Source: Tolypeutes matacus (taxonomy: Eukaryota; Chordata; Mammalia; Cingulata; Chlamyphoridae). Taken from it: a stretch of DNA of 64,000 nt. The stretch covers positions 132,551-196,550 of the forward strand of contig JAKSZT010040198.1 in NCBI GenBank assembly GCA_026826555.1, in the 5' to 3' direction. Position 1 is the first letter of the stretch. Each line of letters begins with the position of its first letter. Shown here in pieces: positions 22,286 to 34,834 of the stretch. The notes beneath the pieces are model-generated. The model had not been told where the DNA came from. It made no database searches and was given only the letters and a program-made list of their open reading frames with translations. Both the position numbers and the translations under genes were made by a program.

Positions 22286-24199
22286 ATTGTGGGTAAAAAT
22301 CAAATTTTTCACAATACAAACCAATATTTGTAAAATGATATATAGATATATATGCATATATGTGCATTTGCTTACATAAATGTTATTCATATTTTTTCAT
22401 ATATATTTTTAAAGATGCTTAGATTACATAAATGTTACACAAAAATTACAGGGATTCCCATGAATGTTACACAAAAATTTCAAGGATTCCCATGTTCCCC
22501 ACCTCCCACAGCTCCCATAACATCCCACATAAACATCTTTCATTAGGGTGGCACATCAACTGCAATGTGTATGGACATCTTGGGGCTTTGCCATTAAGCA
22601 TGGACCATAGTTCACATTGTAGACCATACTCTTTCCCACACAGTTCTGCATGATATATGATATGCTGATGTAAAATGGCCTATATCTGTCATTGTAATGT
22701 CAATCAGCATAATTCCCAAGTCCTGAAAAAGCCCCTGTATTACAATTGCTTTTCCCTTTCCTGACCCAAAAACATCCAGTGGCCACTGGCTCCACCTCAC
22801 TGTTGTAATTTCTTCCATTGCTTGAATCACAATATGTCTACAACAGAATACCAGTGAGTCCACTCTAGTCCTTAGATCTTCCCCCAATCCTGAGGAGTTT
22901 GGGATGGTGATGTCCACTCCACCTCCAAGTGAGAGGAGGCTTATATCCCATGGATATGGTGGATGAGATTATCCTGCCTTTAGCTGCAGATTCTCTCCAT
23001 TCCCTGGGATGGCCATTGTCCATCATCATCTCCTCACCAGGTGACTTGGGTGAGTCCATTGAGCTGTAGAGTAGGAGTTGCAGCTCCACTGAGATTCCAG
23101 GCACAGCTGGCACATAGGCAGGTGAAAAGCTCCAGTCTCTGGAAGTACACCAACAATCTCCAGTAGCACATAGAGGTTTGAAAATAAGGGACTGATGGAC
23201 CATGTGCAGGGAGGACTTATTTGAGTCGAACTCTGTCACTCTCAGGAGCACAGATTCCAAAGTATAACCCACTGATAAGGCATCAACCTCTGGAGCTATC
23301 ACCCCTTATATAGGACCTGGGTGTCTCCAGGTCCCTCAGGAGCCCCTCTGTGTTGGTTGATATCCACCTTGGTGTTCTGTGAGATCCTACTGAGGTGTGT
23401 GTAAGCATTACATCTGGGATGACCTCCCGATTCTCTTTGAAATCTCTTAGACACACAAACTCATTTGTCTTAACCTTATCCCCCTTTTATTCAAGGTCTT
23501 TTTCCATTCATATGGCCAGTTGGCACTTGGTGTTGATCCCTCATTGCCAGGGAGGCTCATCCCTTGGAGACATGTCCCATGCTGGGAGGAAGGTAATGCA
23601 TTCATATGCTGAGTTTGGCTTAGAGAGAGGCCACATTTGAGCAACAAGGAGGCTCTCAGCTGGCAACCCTTAGGCACCCCATAACAGTAAGCTAAGTTTC
23701 AATTACAAGAGTAAAGACTCATAAGGGTAGTCATCAATAACTAGAACCCATTAGTGGAACATCCTCCTTTGCCAGACACTGCCCCTGCACTCCGGGGACT
23801 TTTCCTGCTCCCTTGGAGAATGTGGCAGAGCTCTCCAGGCTGTGAATTCAGTATTCCATCATTTATTGAGTGATTGTCCACCCACTGTGATCATGCCTCG
23901 CCCCTAGATCATTTGGACAATTTTATATATCTTTCATGTATATTCAGATGAACTTCCTCCCATGAATCCCCCATCCCAGACACCCCCCACCAATGATCCT
24001 CTGTAGCCCCTGTTGTAACCCTTCAGTGATCTAAACCTTCCTTGAAGTTGAAGCCCATATAATAACCAAATACAATTAATAGGAAAATGAAATAATAATG
24101 ATTAGCTTAAATGTAAGAGATAAAATACATGGAAACTCAGAAAAAAAACTAAAAGTAAAATATAATTAAAGGATTGGAACATCCAAAAAATGGGAAAAA

Positions 24200-24245
<46 letters not shown>
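24200..24245 (+). repeat. (TTA)n microsatellite
   Basis: About fifteen uninterrupted TTA units, at the joint between the proximal and distal parts of the L1 3'UTR. L1-B and L1-C have AT-rich but non-tandem sequence at this joint. Likely length-polymorphic. Confidence 0.9.
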
Positions 24246-24246
<1 letters not shown>

Positions 24247-25880
24247 CTTTTATCACTGCATTATTGGGCGTCCCATCTGTACCATGGCACCATCCCCCTC
24301 TCACTCCCCAGTGTCTCCCAAATTTTCATTTAATTTTCAAAGAAGTTTTAGGTCACATCAAATTCACACACGGAATACTAGAGACTCTCATACCAAATCT
24401 CCTCCCCCTTTCTTACAGATTACAAACTTTTTTATGTGGATGGTAGCATTGTTATAACTGTTATACAGATAGTGAAACATAGCTAGTAAACATTATAAAT
24501 GGTTTACAGTATAGTTTACAATTCAGATGGTACAGTTTAAAAATTTTTGATGATATTTACCATGTCCTGTGTCCATTATTGTAAGGTAATGAAAAACATT
24601 TCCCCTGACCACTAAATACCCAATTTGATCTTTTCTGTTCATTCCTCCCCATCCCCCTGGGGCACATGACCACCCCCCTGTCTTGACTCATTAGATGACC
24701 AGATTCATAGTTACATGCAACAAGAGGTCTTGACATGATGATTATCCTCCCCTGTTAGGATCCACCCTTGCTCCTAAGAGAGAATGGTCTCTTCAACAAA
24801 TGGTACTTTGAGAACTCAATATACATAACCAAAAGAATGATAGAGGAAAACTATCTCACATTTTATACAAAATTAACTCAAGATGGATCAAAGATCTATA
24901 TATAAAAGCCAAGGATATAAAGATCTTTGGAGATAATGTAAGGAATCATCTACAGGATCTTGTATTAGGAAATGGTTTCATGAACATTACATGCAAAGCA
25001 CAAGCCAAGAAAGAAAAGAAATTGATAAATGGGACCTCCTCGATAATAAAAAATTGTGCACATCACAGGAGTTTATGAAGAAAATGAAAAGGCTTACTCA
25101 ATGGCTGAAAATATTTGGTAACCATATATCTGATAGTGCCCTAATATCAAGTATATATAAGGTAATCCTACACTTCAAAAATAAAAAGACAAACAACCCA
25201 TTTTAAAAATGGGCAATTGATTTGCATAGACACGTCTCTGAAGAATAAATACAAGTGGCTAAAAATCACATGAAAATGTGCTCAAATCACTAGTTATTGG
25301 GGAAATGCAAATCAAAGCAACAATGAGAAATCATCTTACACCCATTAGACCAGAAACTATTAAAAAATCAGAGGACTATAAGTGTTGGAGAGAATGTGGA
25401 AGAATTGTAAGCCTTATCCTCTGCTGACAGGAATGTAAAATGATGCAGACATTGTAGAGGACCATTTGGAGGTTCCTCAGGAAGCTAAATATAGAACTGC
25501 CATATGAGCCTGCACTCCCGATGCAGGGTATATCCCCAGAAGAAATGAAAGCAGGGACGTGAACATATACATGCACAACAATGCTTATAGTGACATTATT
25601 CACTATTGCCAAAACTTGGAAACAACACAAATGTCCATCAACAGGTGAATGGATAAACAAATTGTGTTATATACATACAATGGAATATTATTTAGCTGTA
25701 AGGAGCTAAATCCCATGTATTAACACATGGGATAACATGGATGAATCTTGAAGACCTTATGTTCTGTGAAGCAAGCTAGGCACTGAAGGCCAAATATTAC
25801 ATGACCTCACTGATATGAATTAAGCAAATTGACCAGACTCAGAGATAGTGTCTGGAAGACAGGTTCACAGGAGATAGGAA

Positions 25881-28475
25881 GGGAGAAGGTTGTGAGCCAA
25901 TGGTCATATAGGCCAAATCTCTGATAAGGTGGAAGAGTTTAGGTGTGCAGTGGATGAGCCTGACAGTGGTGGGTCAAGCAGTGTGGTTTGTGAGGGGGGA
26001 ATATGGGATGGGTGGATTAGGCTGTCCATGGAACTAGGGCTTGGGTTCAGGTAGGTAGTAATTGAACTCTGGGGATTTGCAGGTATGTGGTTGAAACTGA
26101 AAAATTGGGAATGTTATTTTGGCAAGTATAGGCAGGGGATATTTACTGGTTTATCATGTTGAATGTGGGGGAAATGCAGGACAGTGCACACCTGGGGCAG
26201 ACCTCCAGTGAGTGTGTGAGTGTTCATCTTGTCATAATGTGCTGTATCAGTGGACAGAGACCCATATACTTAGAGGGAATGTGTTAGACTCTCATCCAGG
26301 GGAGTCCTGCTATGTTCTCACATCAAGAGGCAGGAGTCTCTTGAGAGCATAGGCGATGCCTAATAGGGGAGGACAGAAAAGTATGTTAAGCACTCAATGT
26401 TGTTGCAAGTAACTATGAATCCTGTTCTTCAAAGAGTGAAGTTTGGTGGTTGCCATGGGTCCTGAGAGGAGAGGGAGGGAGGAATAGAATAGATGGAATA
26501 TAGGGCATTTTGGGGGCAATGGAATTATACTACATGATCTTGCAATGTTGGATGCAGGCCAAGTTAAATTTCATCAAAATTTATAAAAGTGTATGGTCCA
26601 AAATGTAAACCATATGTAAATCATTGACCATGGTTAATAGCATTGTTTCAATATTTATATATTACTTGTAGCAAATGTACCATCCACATGTAAATTGCTA
26701 TTAATAGGGGAAAGGGGAAAAGGGGGAGGTTGTTGGGTATATGGAAAAATCCTATATTTTGCACTTCACTGTTCTGTACCCAAAAACTTCTTTGAAGACA
26801 AAATGAAAACAGTAAGACACTGGGGGAATTAATGGAAGAAAATGTCACTGTATGTACAAGACAAAAGATCTCACAGTGATGAAAACATATAATAAATTTT
26901 TAAAATATTTTTCTCATTTTTTATTATTCCAAATTTATTTTATTCATTTTTTCATATTTTCTTTCTTATTTTAAAAACTTTCATTATTATTTCATTTTCT
27001 TATTAATTGTGTTTGGTTATTTTGTTGGCTTCATTTTTTAAGAAGTTTTGGATCACAGAAGGGATAGAACTGAAACATGGGAGGATCATTGGTTTGAGGT
27101 GTCAGTGATGGGGAATTCATGGGAGGAGGTTCACTTGGGGCAGACCAATAAGGCATATCAATGTGTTCAAGTGTTCATGGGGTATTGTCACGGTGGGTGG
27201 AGATTCACACCATAACTGAAAGAGAATTGAATTCCCATCCTGAGGTGCTATGCCACATTCTCTAAAGGAACAGCAAGAATCCCCTGACTACAGGGATAAT
27301 GACAAGTGAAAGAGGATTGTCCATTGATGAACCCTTGCTATTGATGATTGTACTTATGAACATTTACTCCTGAAATAGAAACTTAGCCTACTATTATAGG
27401 GTGCCTAAACATTACGTCCTGAGAGCCTCCTTGTTGCCCAAATGTGGCCTCTTTCTGAGCCAAACTCAGCATATAAATATATTACCTTCTCCCCAGTGTG
27501 GGACATGGCCCCCAGGGATAAGCCTCTCTGGCACTAAGGGATTACTACCAAACACCAACTGGCATTTCAACTGGAGAAAGACCTTGACCAAATGGGGGAA
27601 ATGGAGAAGACAAATGAGTTTATATGGCTAAGAGACTTCAAAGTGATTCAGGAGGTCATTTCAGAGGTTACACTTTTTTACATCTCAGCAAGATTTCATT
27701 GATTGCCAAAGTAAATACTGCCTAAAATAGCATAGCTCCTCAGGGCTCTGGAGACATCTAGACACTATAGGCAGTGCAGACTCAGTTGTGTTTTTCCTAC
27801 ATATGGCTCTCCTGACACTTCTATTTGAACCTATAGTTAGTACTAGAGTTTATAGGTGTATGTCCAAGAGAATTAAATATTTGGGCTGTTCATGTACCAG
27901 CTGAGCCCTGAATCTCAACAGAGTTGCAACACCTACTCCCAGTTCATTGGATTCAATGAGGACAGTTATCAAGGAGATGATGATGGACAACTATCCCAAG
28001 GAAAATTGAGAGTTTGCAACTGCAAACAAGATCATCGCATCCATATGTCCCATGAGATTTAAGGCCCTTCTTAATTGGAGGAGGAGTGGACAACACAATC
28101 CCAGAATCCTCAAGATTGGGCAATAAAGGAAGGAGTAGTGCAGACTTACTGGTATTCTATTATAGACTTATTGTGATTCTAGCCATTGAAGAACTTACAT
28201 CATTGATGTAGAGGCAGTGGCCACTGGAGTTTCTGAGGGGAGGTTCAGGGAAAAACAGGTGTAATATGGATCATTTTTGGGACTTGGGAATTGTTCTGAA
28301 TGATGTTGCAATGACAGATACAAGGCATTATATATCCTGCCATAACTTACAAAATTGTGTGGGAGAGGTTGTAAATTACAATATAAACTATAATCCATGC
28401 TTAGTGGCAATGCTCCAAAATGTGTTCATCAATTGTAAAAAATGTACCACACTAATGAAGGATGTTGTTAATGTA
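25881..28475 (+). mobile_element. Two-part L1 3'UTR of L1-C
   Basis: Follows L1-B 15204-17870 in order: 'gacaggtggaa'-like start, 'cacctggggcagacctccag', 'gttgcaagtaactatgaatc', the first terminus near 26670-26780, the AT joint near 26880-27010, then the distal part starting 'ggatcacagaagggatagaa'. The last ~100 bases of the usual end are missing after 28475. Confidence 0.8.
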
Positions 28476-31473
28476 CCTGGAAAATTGTGCTTCCTGTTGG
28501 GTCGTCATCTAAATCTTATGTCCTAGCACTCCAGACTTGTTTCCTGATCATACAGCTCACTGAAGAATTAGTTTGATATAGGTAAATTTCATTTTCTTGT
28601 TGGGTGATTGGGGACACAGTCTGTAAAGAGCATCATCAGAGAAGTTGTTGATATTTTTCCTTTGTACATTGGCCCTAACATAGGTTTCCTATCACTATGA
28701 CCAGGCTTATACATAACCACTTAGACTCAGCTTCCATAATTGAGTCTCAATCACTGTCTGAGCTACAAGTGTTTGGTAATGATTGGTTGGTATAGTGAAG
28801 TAGGAGATGATTGCTGGCTTAATGAGGCAGGGTGGGGACCAATATACTCTCCTGGTATCTTGTTCATAGAGTTGGCATCAGAGAGTTGGTATATGGAGCC
28901 ATATTGACATTGAAATTCAGGGGATCCATAATAAGAGGTTGGGTAGAAGAATTTCTGGAATTTCCCAGGTTTTACAATAACAACTTCCAGGATCTCACAG
29001 GTGCATACTAACTGTACATTTCCACAGGTATATTAAGCTGCTCACCATGAATGATGAGCTAAATATCTATGAGAATAAAGGCCTTTCCTTAACCATGTTG
29101 CAATCTCTGTCCTCCTTATGTTCCTTTCCTTCAGGTGTGCTTGCTTGAATAATTGCTCTGCCAACCTGACTCCCTCCCCACAGAGGTGCACAAGATTTAT
29201 TCAAAACACTGTGATGTACTAAATTTCCTTAAAATTTTTCCTAAAAACTAAAGAGTCATTGAATGACAGGAAACAAAACATTATAACTTAGTGAACTTCT
29301 GTACATCTTCATAACTGGCCAGCTGCTCAATCTAAAATATCCTTTCATCTTATACATAAGGTAATATTGCTAGATCCATAGTTTTAGGCATAAAACATGC
29401 AGTTCATTGATTTTAATAACCAAAATCTTGATTCTATGTTCCACTTTGGAAAAGTTCAGGTAAGAATCTATTAGGCCTGGCTTTTGTGAATTGTCCTTCC
29501 CTGCATAAAATACCTGGATCCAGAATAAGTGACCACCTAGAATCATATTAGCACACAGGCTTGCATTTAAGGTGAACACGTCTTCTTACATGGAACAATT
29601 TGGAAAATGAAAGGAAGTGCTGTTAATGATTATCCTGGAATAATAGGTAAATAAACTGAACTGTGCTGACTGTGTTGGGTGAAGAGTCTAATACCTTAGA
29701 ACAATATAGGACATCCTATTTCTTATCTTAATCCCATAGTAGAAATAAATACTTATCTCTCATTTCTCTGTCAATAAAATCATTTTTGCTCCTTATACTT
29801 TCTTCTAGTAAAACTGAATTAAGTGAGACTCCTTTTGTCTTATAATGGTAATAGTCAATTTCTAGTACCTAATATTAAAAATTCAAGTTTACTTTATTAA
29901 CAAAATGAGCACACATTTTAATTTTTAAAATGTTAATCCTTACTATTACTCCAACTGTTATGGTATTTCTGTCCTTCCTCTCACCATATGATCCATGTCC
30001 TTTTCTGATATGTTTTATTCCCTGGAAGATGATCTATTTGAATTCCATCTCTCAGGGTCCCTTCCCTCTGGCTTCATTTTTGGTTTGGATTAGCAGACAT
30101 AACAGACACTGGTTGAGTAAATGAAGTAAGAAGAGAGAGAAGTTACAGCATTAATCCCCCTTGTTCCATTCTTGCTTGGGTGACCTGTGGCATTTCTATG
30201 CAAACCCTCAACTATCAGATATACAAAATGACTAAACCAGTGGATGTTATTAAACTTCTCTTCACAGGAGAACTGATGCTTGTCAGTTCAATGAGCCCAC
30301 TGAAATGTAACTATGGGGCAGTGATAAAAGCCATATATGTACTCAACAATAGCTTATCTCCCTAATACCAATTGAACACTTAGCCAGCCTACAGCAAAGG
30401 CCAACGTTGAGTCACTGAAATGGCTCCATTCTCTGGGTATATCAGCTATCCTAAGAGACAATAGTTTGTCCTTATGGGACAATTAAACTTTATCATCTTT
30501 AGAAAACTAATAGGACGTTATAAGACACATTATCTTTGACAAAGGAACTACTTTTATGGATATGAAAGCATGGTAATAGTCTCAAACCCACTGGATTCAC
30601 ACTTATTGTTATTTCTTCTGGTAGCAGCCAGGCTGATAGAATGGTGGAAGGGTTAACTTATCTGTCGCTGTCGCTGTCGCTGTAGCTGTTAGCTGTAACT
30701 GTAGCTAAGCTTAGCTTAGCTTAACTGTAATTCTAGGAGGTGAAAATCACACTGTGATGCTTGGGTGATATATGGAGTTCAGCAGGTACTTTAAACCAGA
30801 GGTTTAATCATGCAACTATTTCCCCAGAGTCAGGTTATATAAATCCAGAAAACAATGGATGGTAGTGGGATGGCTACTCTCAATGTTAAATGTACTTATT
30901 TACTTATAGAGAACAGGAGACTGTCTGGCCAGTGGGCTTGATGATAATTACCATGGGAAATTCAATTGATGTTATGTACTTAAGGGAAGGGAGACTTGTG
31001 TGGAACCAAGATATTTGCTGGGCAACCACCAACCAAGTAGTGTTCATAAAAAATCTATATATTGAAAATCTCTGATACTGAAACAACCAAAAACAAATTA
31101 AAACAAAACAAAACAAAACAAAAAAAACAAAATAAAACAACCAAGGATATGGATCCTATGGAATGAAAATGTGTTATACCATAATAAAGCAGACACAAAT
31201 GGTATCCTGGTAGACAAGGGAACAAGGAATAGGTGGCAGATGAGGTTTTTCTCTTAAGAAGTCATAACTTATTTCCAAATTGAGAGTGTACTATCTGAGT
31301 GAAGGTTGTATTTGCTACTTTTCCTTCAAAACACATTTGAAGCACATTGATGGTAGCAAAGCTACAATTAAGGATCTAGGAGCACATCTGACTAATATGA
31401 TATCAACTCAAAATGATAAGATTCAATTTTAGGTTTCCCCTGTATTTGGACATGAAAAAGACAAAAGAAAATA
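28476..31473. other. Unassigned; no gene seen
   Basis: Three kilobases that match nothing else in the window. Open frames are short and lack any motif I recognise. The stretch could include ancient endogenous retroviral sequence or be unique DNA; I cannot decide. A hexamer-based repeat lies at 30662-30725, and an (AAAAC)n-like A-rich run at about 31098-31140. Confidence 0.5.
30662..30725 (+). repeat. (CTGTCG)n hexamer array grading into TTAGC repeats
   Basis: Three CTGTCG units are followed by degenerate CTGTAG/CTGTTAG units and then three AGCTT-type pentamers. It is one of few CpG-bearing spots in a CpG-poor window. It is a simple-sequence minisatellite; nothing suggests function. Confidence 0.75.
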
Positions 31474-31603
31474 ATGGAGGCTATTCATGTTGCTATGAAC
31501 ATCGGTGTGCAGATGTCTGTTCGTGTCCCTGCTCTCAGTTCTTCTGGGTATATACCCAGCAGTGGTATTGCAGGGTCATGTGGCAAGTCTATAGGGAATG
31601 AAA
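31474..31603 (-). pseudogene. Antisense L1 ORF2 C-terminal fragment (about 130 bp)
   Basis: The plus strand reads 'gttgctatgaacatcggtgt', then 'cagttcttctgggtatatac' and 'gtggtattgcagggtcatgt', matching antisense L1-D at 35148-35250. It ends exactly where the 53-bp inverted repeat begins. Confidence 0.75.
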
Positions 31604-32124
31604 TTATTTTAAACCACCATTTTCTCTTTCCCTAATGTTGAATAAGTTAGTTTATTTATCTGAACTAATAATAATAACATGTGATTAAAGAAATATGGAA
31701 GAACATTGTGAAATATATTGAAATAATGGGCAGAGGTAAGTGTAATTCTCAGTTTTAGATCCAAAGATTCTTATGCAATTTTTCTAAAACTGATAATTAG
31801 ATCATTCACATCTTGATTTAGAGAAGTATTATCTACTTCATCAATGTATTATTCTGTCTAAGACTAGAATTTTGGATTCAGTAGATTTTCAGATGAAGAT
31901 CATTATATTTTTAATAAATATCCTCAAGTGTTTCCCATTCAGCTTTCTCAATCTAAAATTTAAAATTTAAGGATATCAGTTGATTAAGTGTTAAATTTTG
32001 CCACATCAGCAAGTATTCTGATAACTCAGCCATTCTAATATTATTGTCATGTTCTGCAGTCACTGCAGTTGAATAAACTAACTTATTCAACATTAGGGAA
32101 AGAGAAAATGGTGGTTTAAAATAA
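31604..32124. repeat. 521-bp unit bounded by a perfect 53-bp inverted repeat
   Basis: The left arm (31604-31656) and right arm (32072-32124) are exact reverse complements over 53 bases, with outer ends TTATTTTAAACCACC and GGTGGTTTAAAATAA. The 415-bp spacer is AT-rich, has no reading frame and matches nothing else here. Outside the arms the sequences diverge at once, and no target duplication is visible. It could be a terminal-inverted-repeat (MITE-like) element, a local inverted duplication, or a fold-back repair product. Old DNA transposons in mammals seldom keep perfect arms, so a recent origin is likely. Confidence 0.75.
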
Positions 32125-32184
32125 CTATTTTGATTTTTTTTTTTTGGAAAATTTAAGTAGAAGCTTCTTCTTTTAAATATATTT

Positions 32185-34834
32185 TTATTTTTGAAAGATA
32201 CTTAGATTATATAAATTGTTACATAAAAAATATAAGGGATTCCCATATGCCCCACTCCCCACACCTCCCACTTTTTCCTACATTAACAACTTCTTTCATT
32301 GGTGTGGTATGTTCATTGCAATTTATGAGCAAATTTTAGAGCATTGCCACTAAGGATGGATTCTAGTTTACATTGTAGTTTACACTCTCTCCCACTCAAC
32401 TGAAAATTGAAAATTGAAAATGCCCCCATATTATACCTCTTTTTCTCTCTCCCTGACTTCTGCACTTCCAATGGCCACTGTCTCCATGTCAATGATATAA
32501 TTTCATCCATTGCTAGAATCTCAATAAATCTATAGTAGAATAATAGTAAGTCCACTCAAGTCTACATTTTATTCCCCAGTCCTGGGGAATCTGGGATGAT
32601 GATGCTCACTCTACTTCTAATTGAGAGGGGCCTTCAATCCCATATGGCTGATGGATGGGACTGTCTTGCTTGCAGTCGCAGACTCTCTTGGTTCCTTGGT
32701 GAGATGGTTGTACATTCTCACCTCCCCATCAGCTGTCCTGGGTGAGTCCAATGAACTGGAGAATAGGTGCCACAACTCTGCTGAGGCTCAGGGCCCAGCT
32801 AGCACATGGACAGCCCAGAGATTCAAGTCTCTTAGACATACACCTACCAACTCCAGCACCAACTATAGGTTCAAAGGAAAGGGACAGAAGAGGTATGTAT
32901 AGAAGAGTCACATCTGAGTCCATCTCTGCCAAAGTAAGGCACCAAATTCCAGAGTTATCCACCATGACATCAGGACCTGGGTGTCTCCAGAGTCCTCAGG
33001 GACCCCACTCTTTTGGGGTAGTGTACACTTTGGCCAGCTATGAAGTCCTGCTGGGACGTGCATAAGCATTACCTCTGGGATGACCTCCCAACTCACTTTG
33101 AAGTCTCTTAGCCACTTGAACTCATTTGTCTTTACCTTTTCCCCCGTTTATTCAAGGTCTTTTTCCATTTGTGTCACCAGCCAGTGCTTGGAAGTAATCC
33201 TTCCATGCCAGGGAGGCTCATCCCCAGGAGTCATGTCCCTCCCTGGGGGGGAGGTAATGCATCCACATGCTGAGTTTGGCTTAGAGAGAGGCTCTTAGGA
33301 GATAACCCTTAGGCACCCTCCAACTCAAGGCAAGTTGCAGATTCAAAAACAAAAGGCTTATAAACATAGTCATCAATATCAAGGGCCCATCAATGGCCCT
33401 TCTTCATTAGTCATTGCCCTTGTAGTTGGAGGATTGTTGAGGTTCCATTAGAGAATGTGGCAGAGCTCCCCAGGATGGGGATTCAACAAGTCTTCCACTG
33501 TTGTTTGAATCTTTATTCACTGTGGCAATGCCCCATGAACATTTGAACATATTTATATACTTTATATGTATGCCCAGGTGAACTTCCTTCCATGTACCCC
33601 CATCACTGACACCCCACACCACTGATCCTCCCCACTACAGTTACAAACCTTCTGTGCTCCAAAACCTCTTCAAAAATGAAGCCGAGAATGTTGCCAAATT
33701 CAATTAATAGAAAAATGAAATAATAACAATAGGTTTAAACATAAGAAATAAAATACATAATAATTTAGAAAAACTGAAACTGAAATAAAGTAAAAAGTGG
33801 GGTATAAAAATGAAAAATATTAAAAAATTGTTTTGGCATTTTGCCTTTCATCACTGTAGCATCTGTTGTCTTGTATCTACAGTGGCATTTTCTTCCATTT
33901 CTTCCCACTTGTCTTTTTTTTTTTTTTTTTTTTTACCTTGAAAGGGGTTTTAGGTCACAGTAAGGATATATTATATATAGAATATAGGGGACTCCCATAT
34001 ACCCAACCTCCTCTCCCTTTTCCTCCTTCCTTAATAATAACCATTATACATGTGGAGTGTACATTTGTTACAACTGATGTACACATATTGAACCATAGCT
34101 ACTAACCATGGTCAATAGTTTACATTATGCTTTACATTTTAGCATAACATGTAAAGACCATACACTTTTATAAATTTTTTATGAAATTTAACATGGCCTA
34201 TATCCAACATTGCAAGATCACTTCCATTGCCCTCTAAATACTCCCTCTTCCATCTATTCTATTCCTCCTTCCCCCTCCCCTCAGGGTCCATGTTGGCCAT
34301 CAAGATTCACTCTTGGAGTTGATAGATATTTGCTACAATGCTGAGGGCTTGACACACTAGTCTGGAATCCCTTATTGGGAGCTGCCCATGCTATCGAGAG
34401 ACACTCTCCCCTCTGTTTGAGAACATGTTGGGCCTCACCAGCATGGGAGTCCAACTCCTTCCCACTCATTATATGGGTCTCCCTCCACTGATACAGCACA
34501 CTATGACAAAATGATCACTCACACATTCTTTCAAAGACTGCCCCAGGTGTGCCCTGCCCTAAATACCCCCCATTCTACACCCTAAACCAGTAACCCTTTC
34601 TTGTCATATTGTCAAAAGTGTTTTCTCATCAATGTAGTTTCACCCACATACCCAACAATCCCCAGTGTTCCCCTGCTTCCTCCCAGAACACGCCCCCCAG
34701 TTGAAGAGACCATCCATCACATCCACTCCACCCTATCCCCATCAAGCATGAACCACCCAACCCAAAAGTATCCAAACACCCCTGACATATCTCTTCACTA
34801 CCCAACCACTCACTTATACCTTATAGTTTTTGCC
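32185..34834 (-). mobile_element. Two-part L1 3'UTR of L1-D
   Basis: Minus-strand order matches L1-B: a proximal part ending near 33940 (first terminus at about 33990-34080), an AT-rich joint with a T run at 33913-33934, and a distal part down to the terminus at 32185-32400. A G-run cluster lies on the minus strand at 32242-32269. Confidence 0.8.
33913..33934 (+). repeat. Poly(T) run
   Basis: About 22 consecutive T at the inner joint of the L1-D 3'UTR, corresponding to the A-rich internal joint of L1-B (about 16180). On the L1 strand it is an internal A tract. Confidence 0.85.

Larger units (their letters stand above)
22262..24773 (-). mobile_element. Antisense, 5'-truncated L1 3'UTR inserted in L1-C ORF2
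   Basis: Read on the minus strand it is the two-part L1 3'UTR from within the proximal part (24773) to the terminus near 22375, followed by AT-rich DNA and a (TTA)n tail at 22262-22285. The AT-rich joint between the two parts has expanded into a (TTA)n run at 24200-24245. The host L1-C ORF2 stops at a point matching L1-B 13775 and resumes at one matching L1-B 14043, so about 270 bp of target is missing. A four-run G tract lies on the minus strand at 22497-22526. Confidence 0.8.
19120..25880 (+). pseudogene. L1 ORF2 pseudogene of L1-C, split by two insertions
   Basis: The endonuclease begins MANISNSLTVITLNVNGLNS (about 19120) and stays open to a stop at 19482. 19735-20124 is a longer open block (MLGHRTTLNKL, NFSDHSGMKLEIS). 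The finger lead-in SLPTKKSPGTDF is at about 20478-20520. After the first insertion, 21325-22260 continues through the catalytic box, here F-A-E-D (about 21830-21841), with the first Asp changed to Glu. After the second insertion, 24774-25880 covers the C-terminal Cys-rich region. Stops and frameshifts occur throughout. Confidence 0.85.
17998..28475 (+). mobile_element. L1-C: L1 with two internal insertions and a missing 3' tip
   Basis: Starts in the ORF1 leader (an expanded (CA)n at 18001-18019 corresponds to the ACACAC of L1-A and L1-B). It runs through ORF1 (18145-19090), ORF2 (about 19120-25880) and the long 3'UTR (about 25880-28475). It is interrupted at 20671-21320 and 22262-24773 by other retroelements, and about 270 bp of ORF2 is missing at the second site. 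It stops about 100 bp short of the usual 3' end ('gatgttgttaatgta' then unrelated DNA), so its tail was lost later. Confidence 0.8.

Noticed and set aside
22262..24773. Twin-priming inversion within L1-C itself
   Set aside because: Twin priming inverts the 5' part of the same L1. Here the antisense part is a second 3'UTR, while L1-C keeps its own 3'UTR at 25881-28475, so a separate insertion is needed.
30662..30725. Regularly spaced short repeats, considered as a CRISPR-like array
   Set aside because: The units are 5-6 bases with no spacers, and the DNA is mammalian; it is a simple hexamer/pentamer minisatellite.
31604..32124. piggyBac insertion, because TTAA occurs in both arms
   Set aside because: The inverted identity continues five bases beyond TTAA on both sides, so TTAA is not the element boundary.
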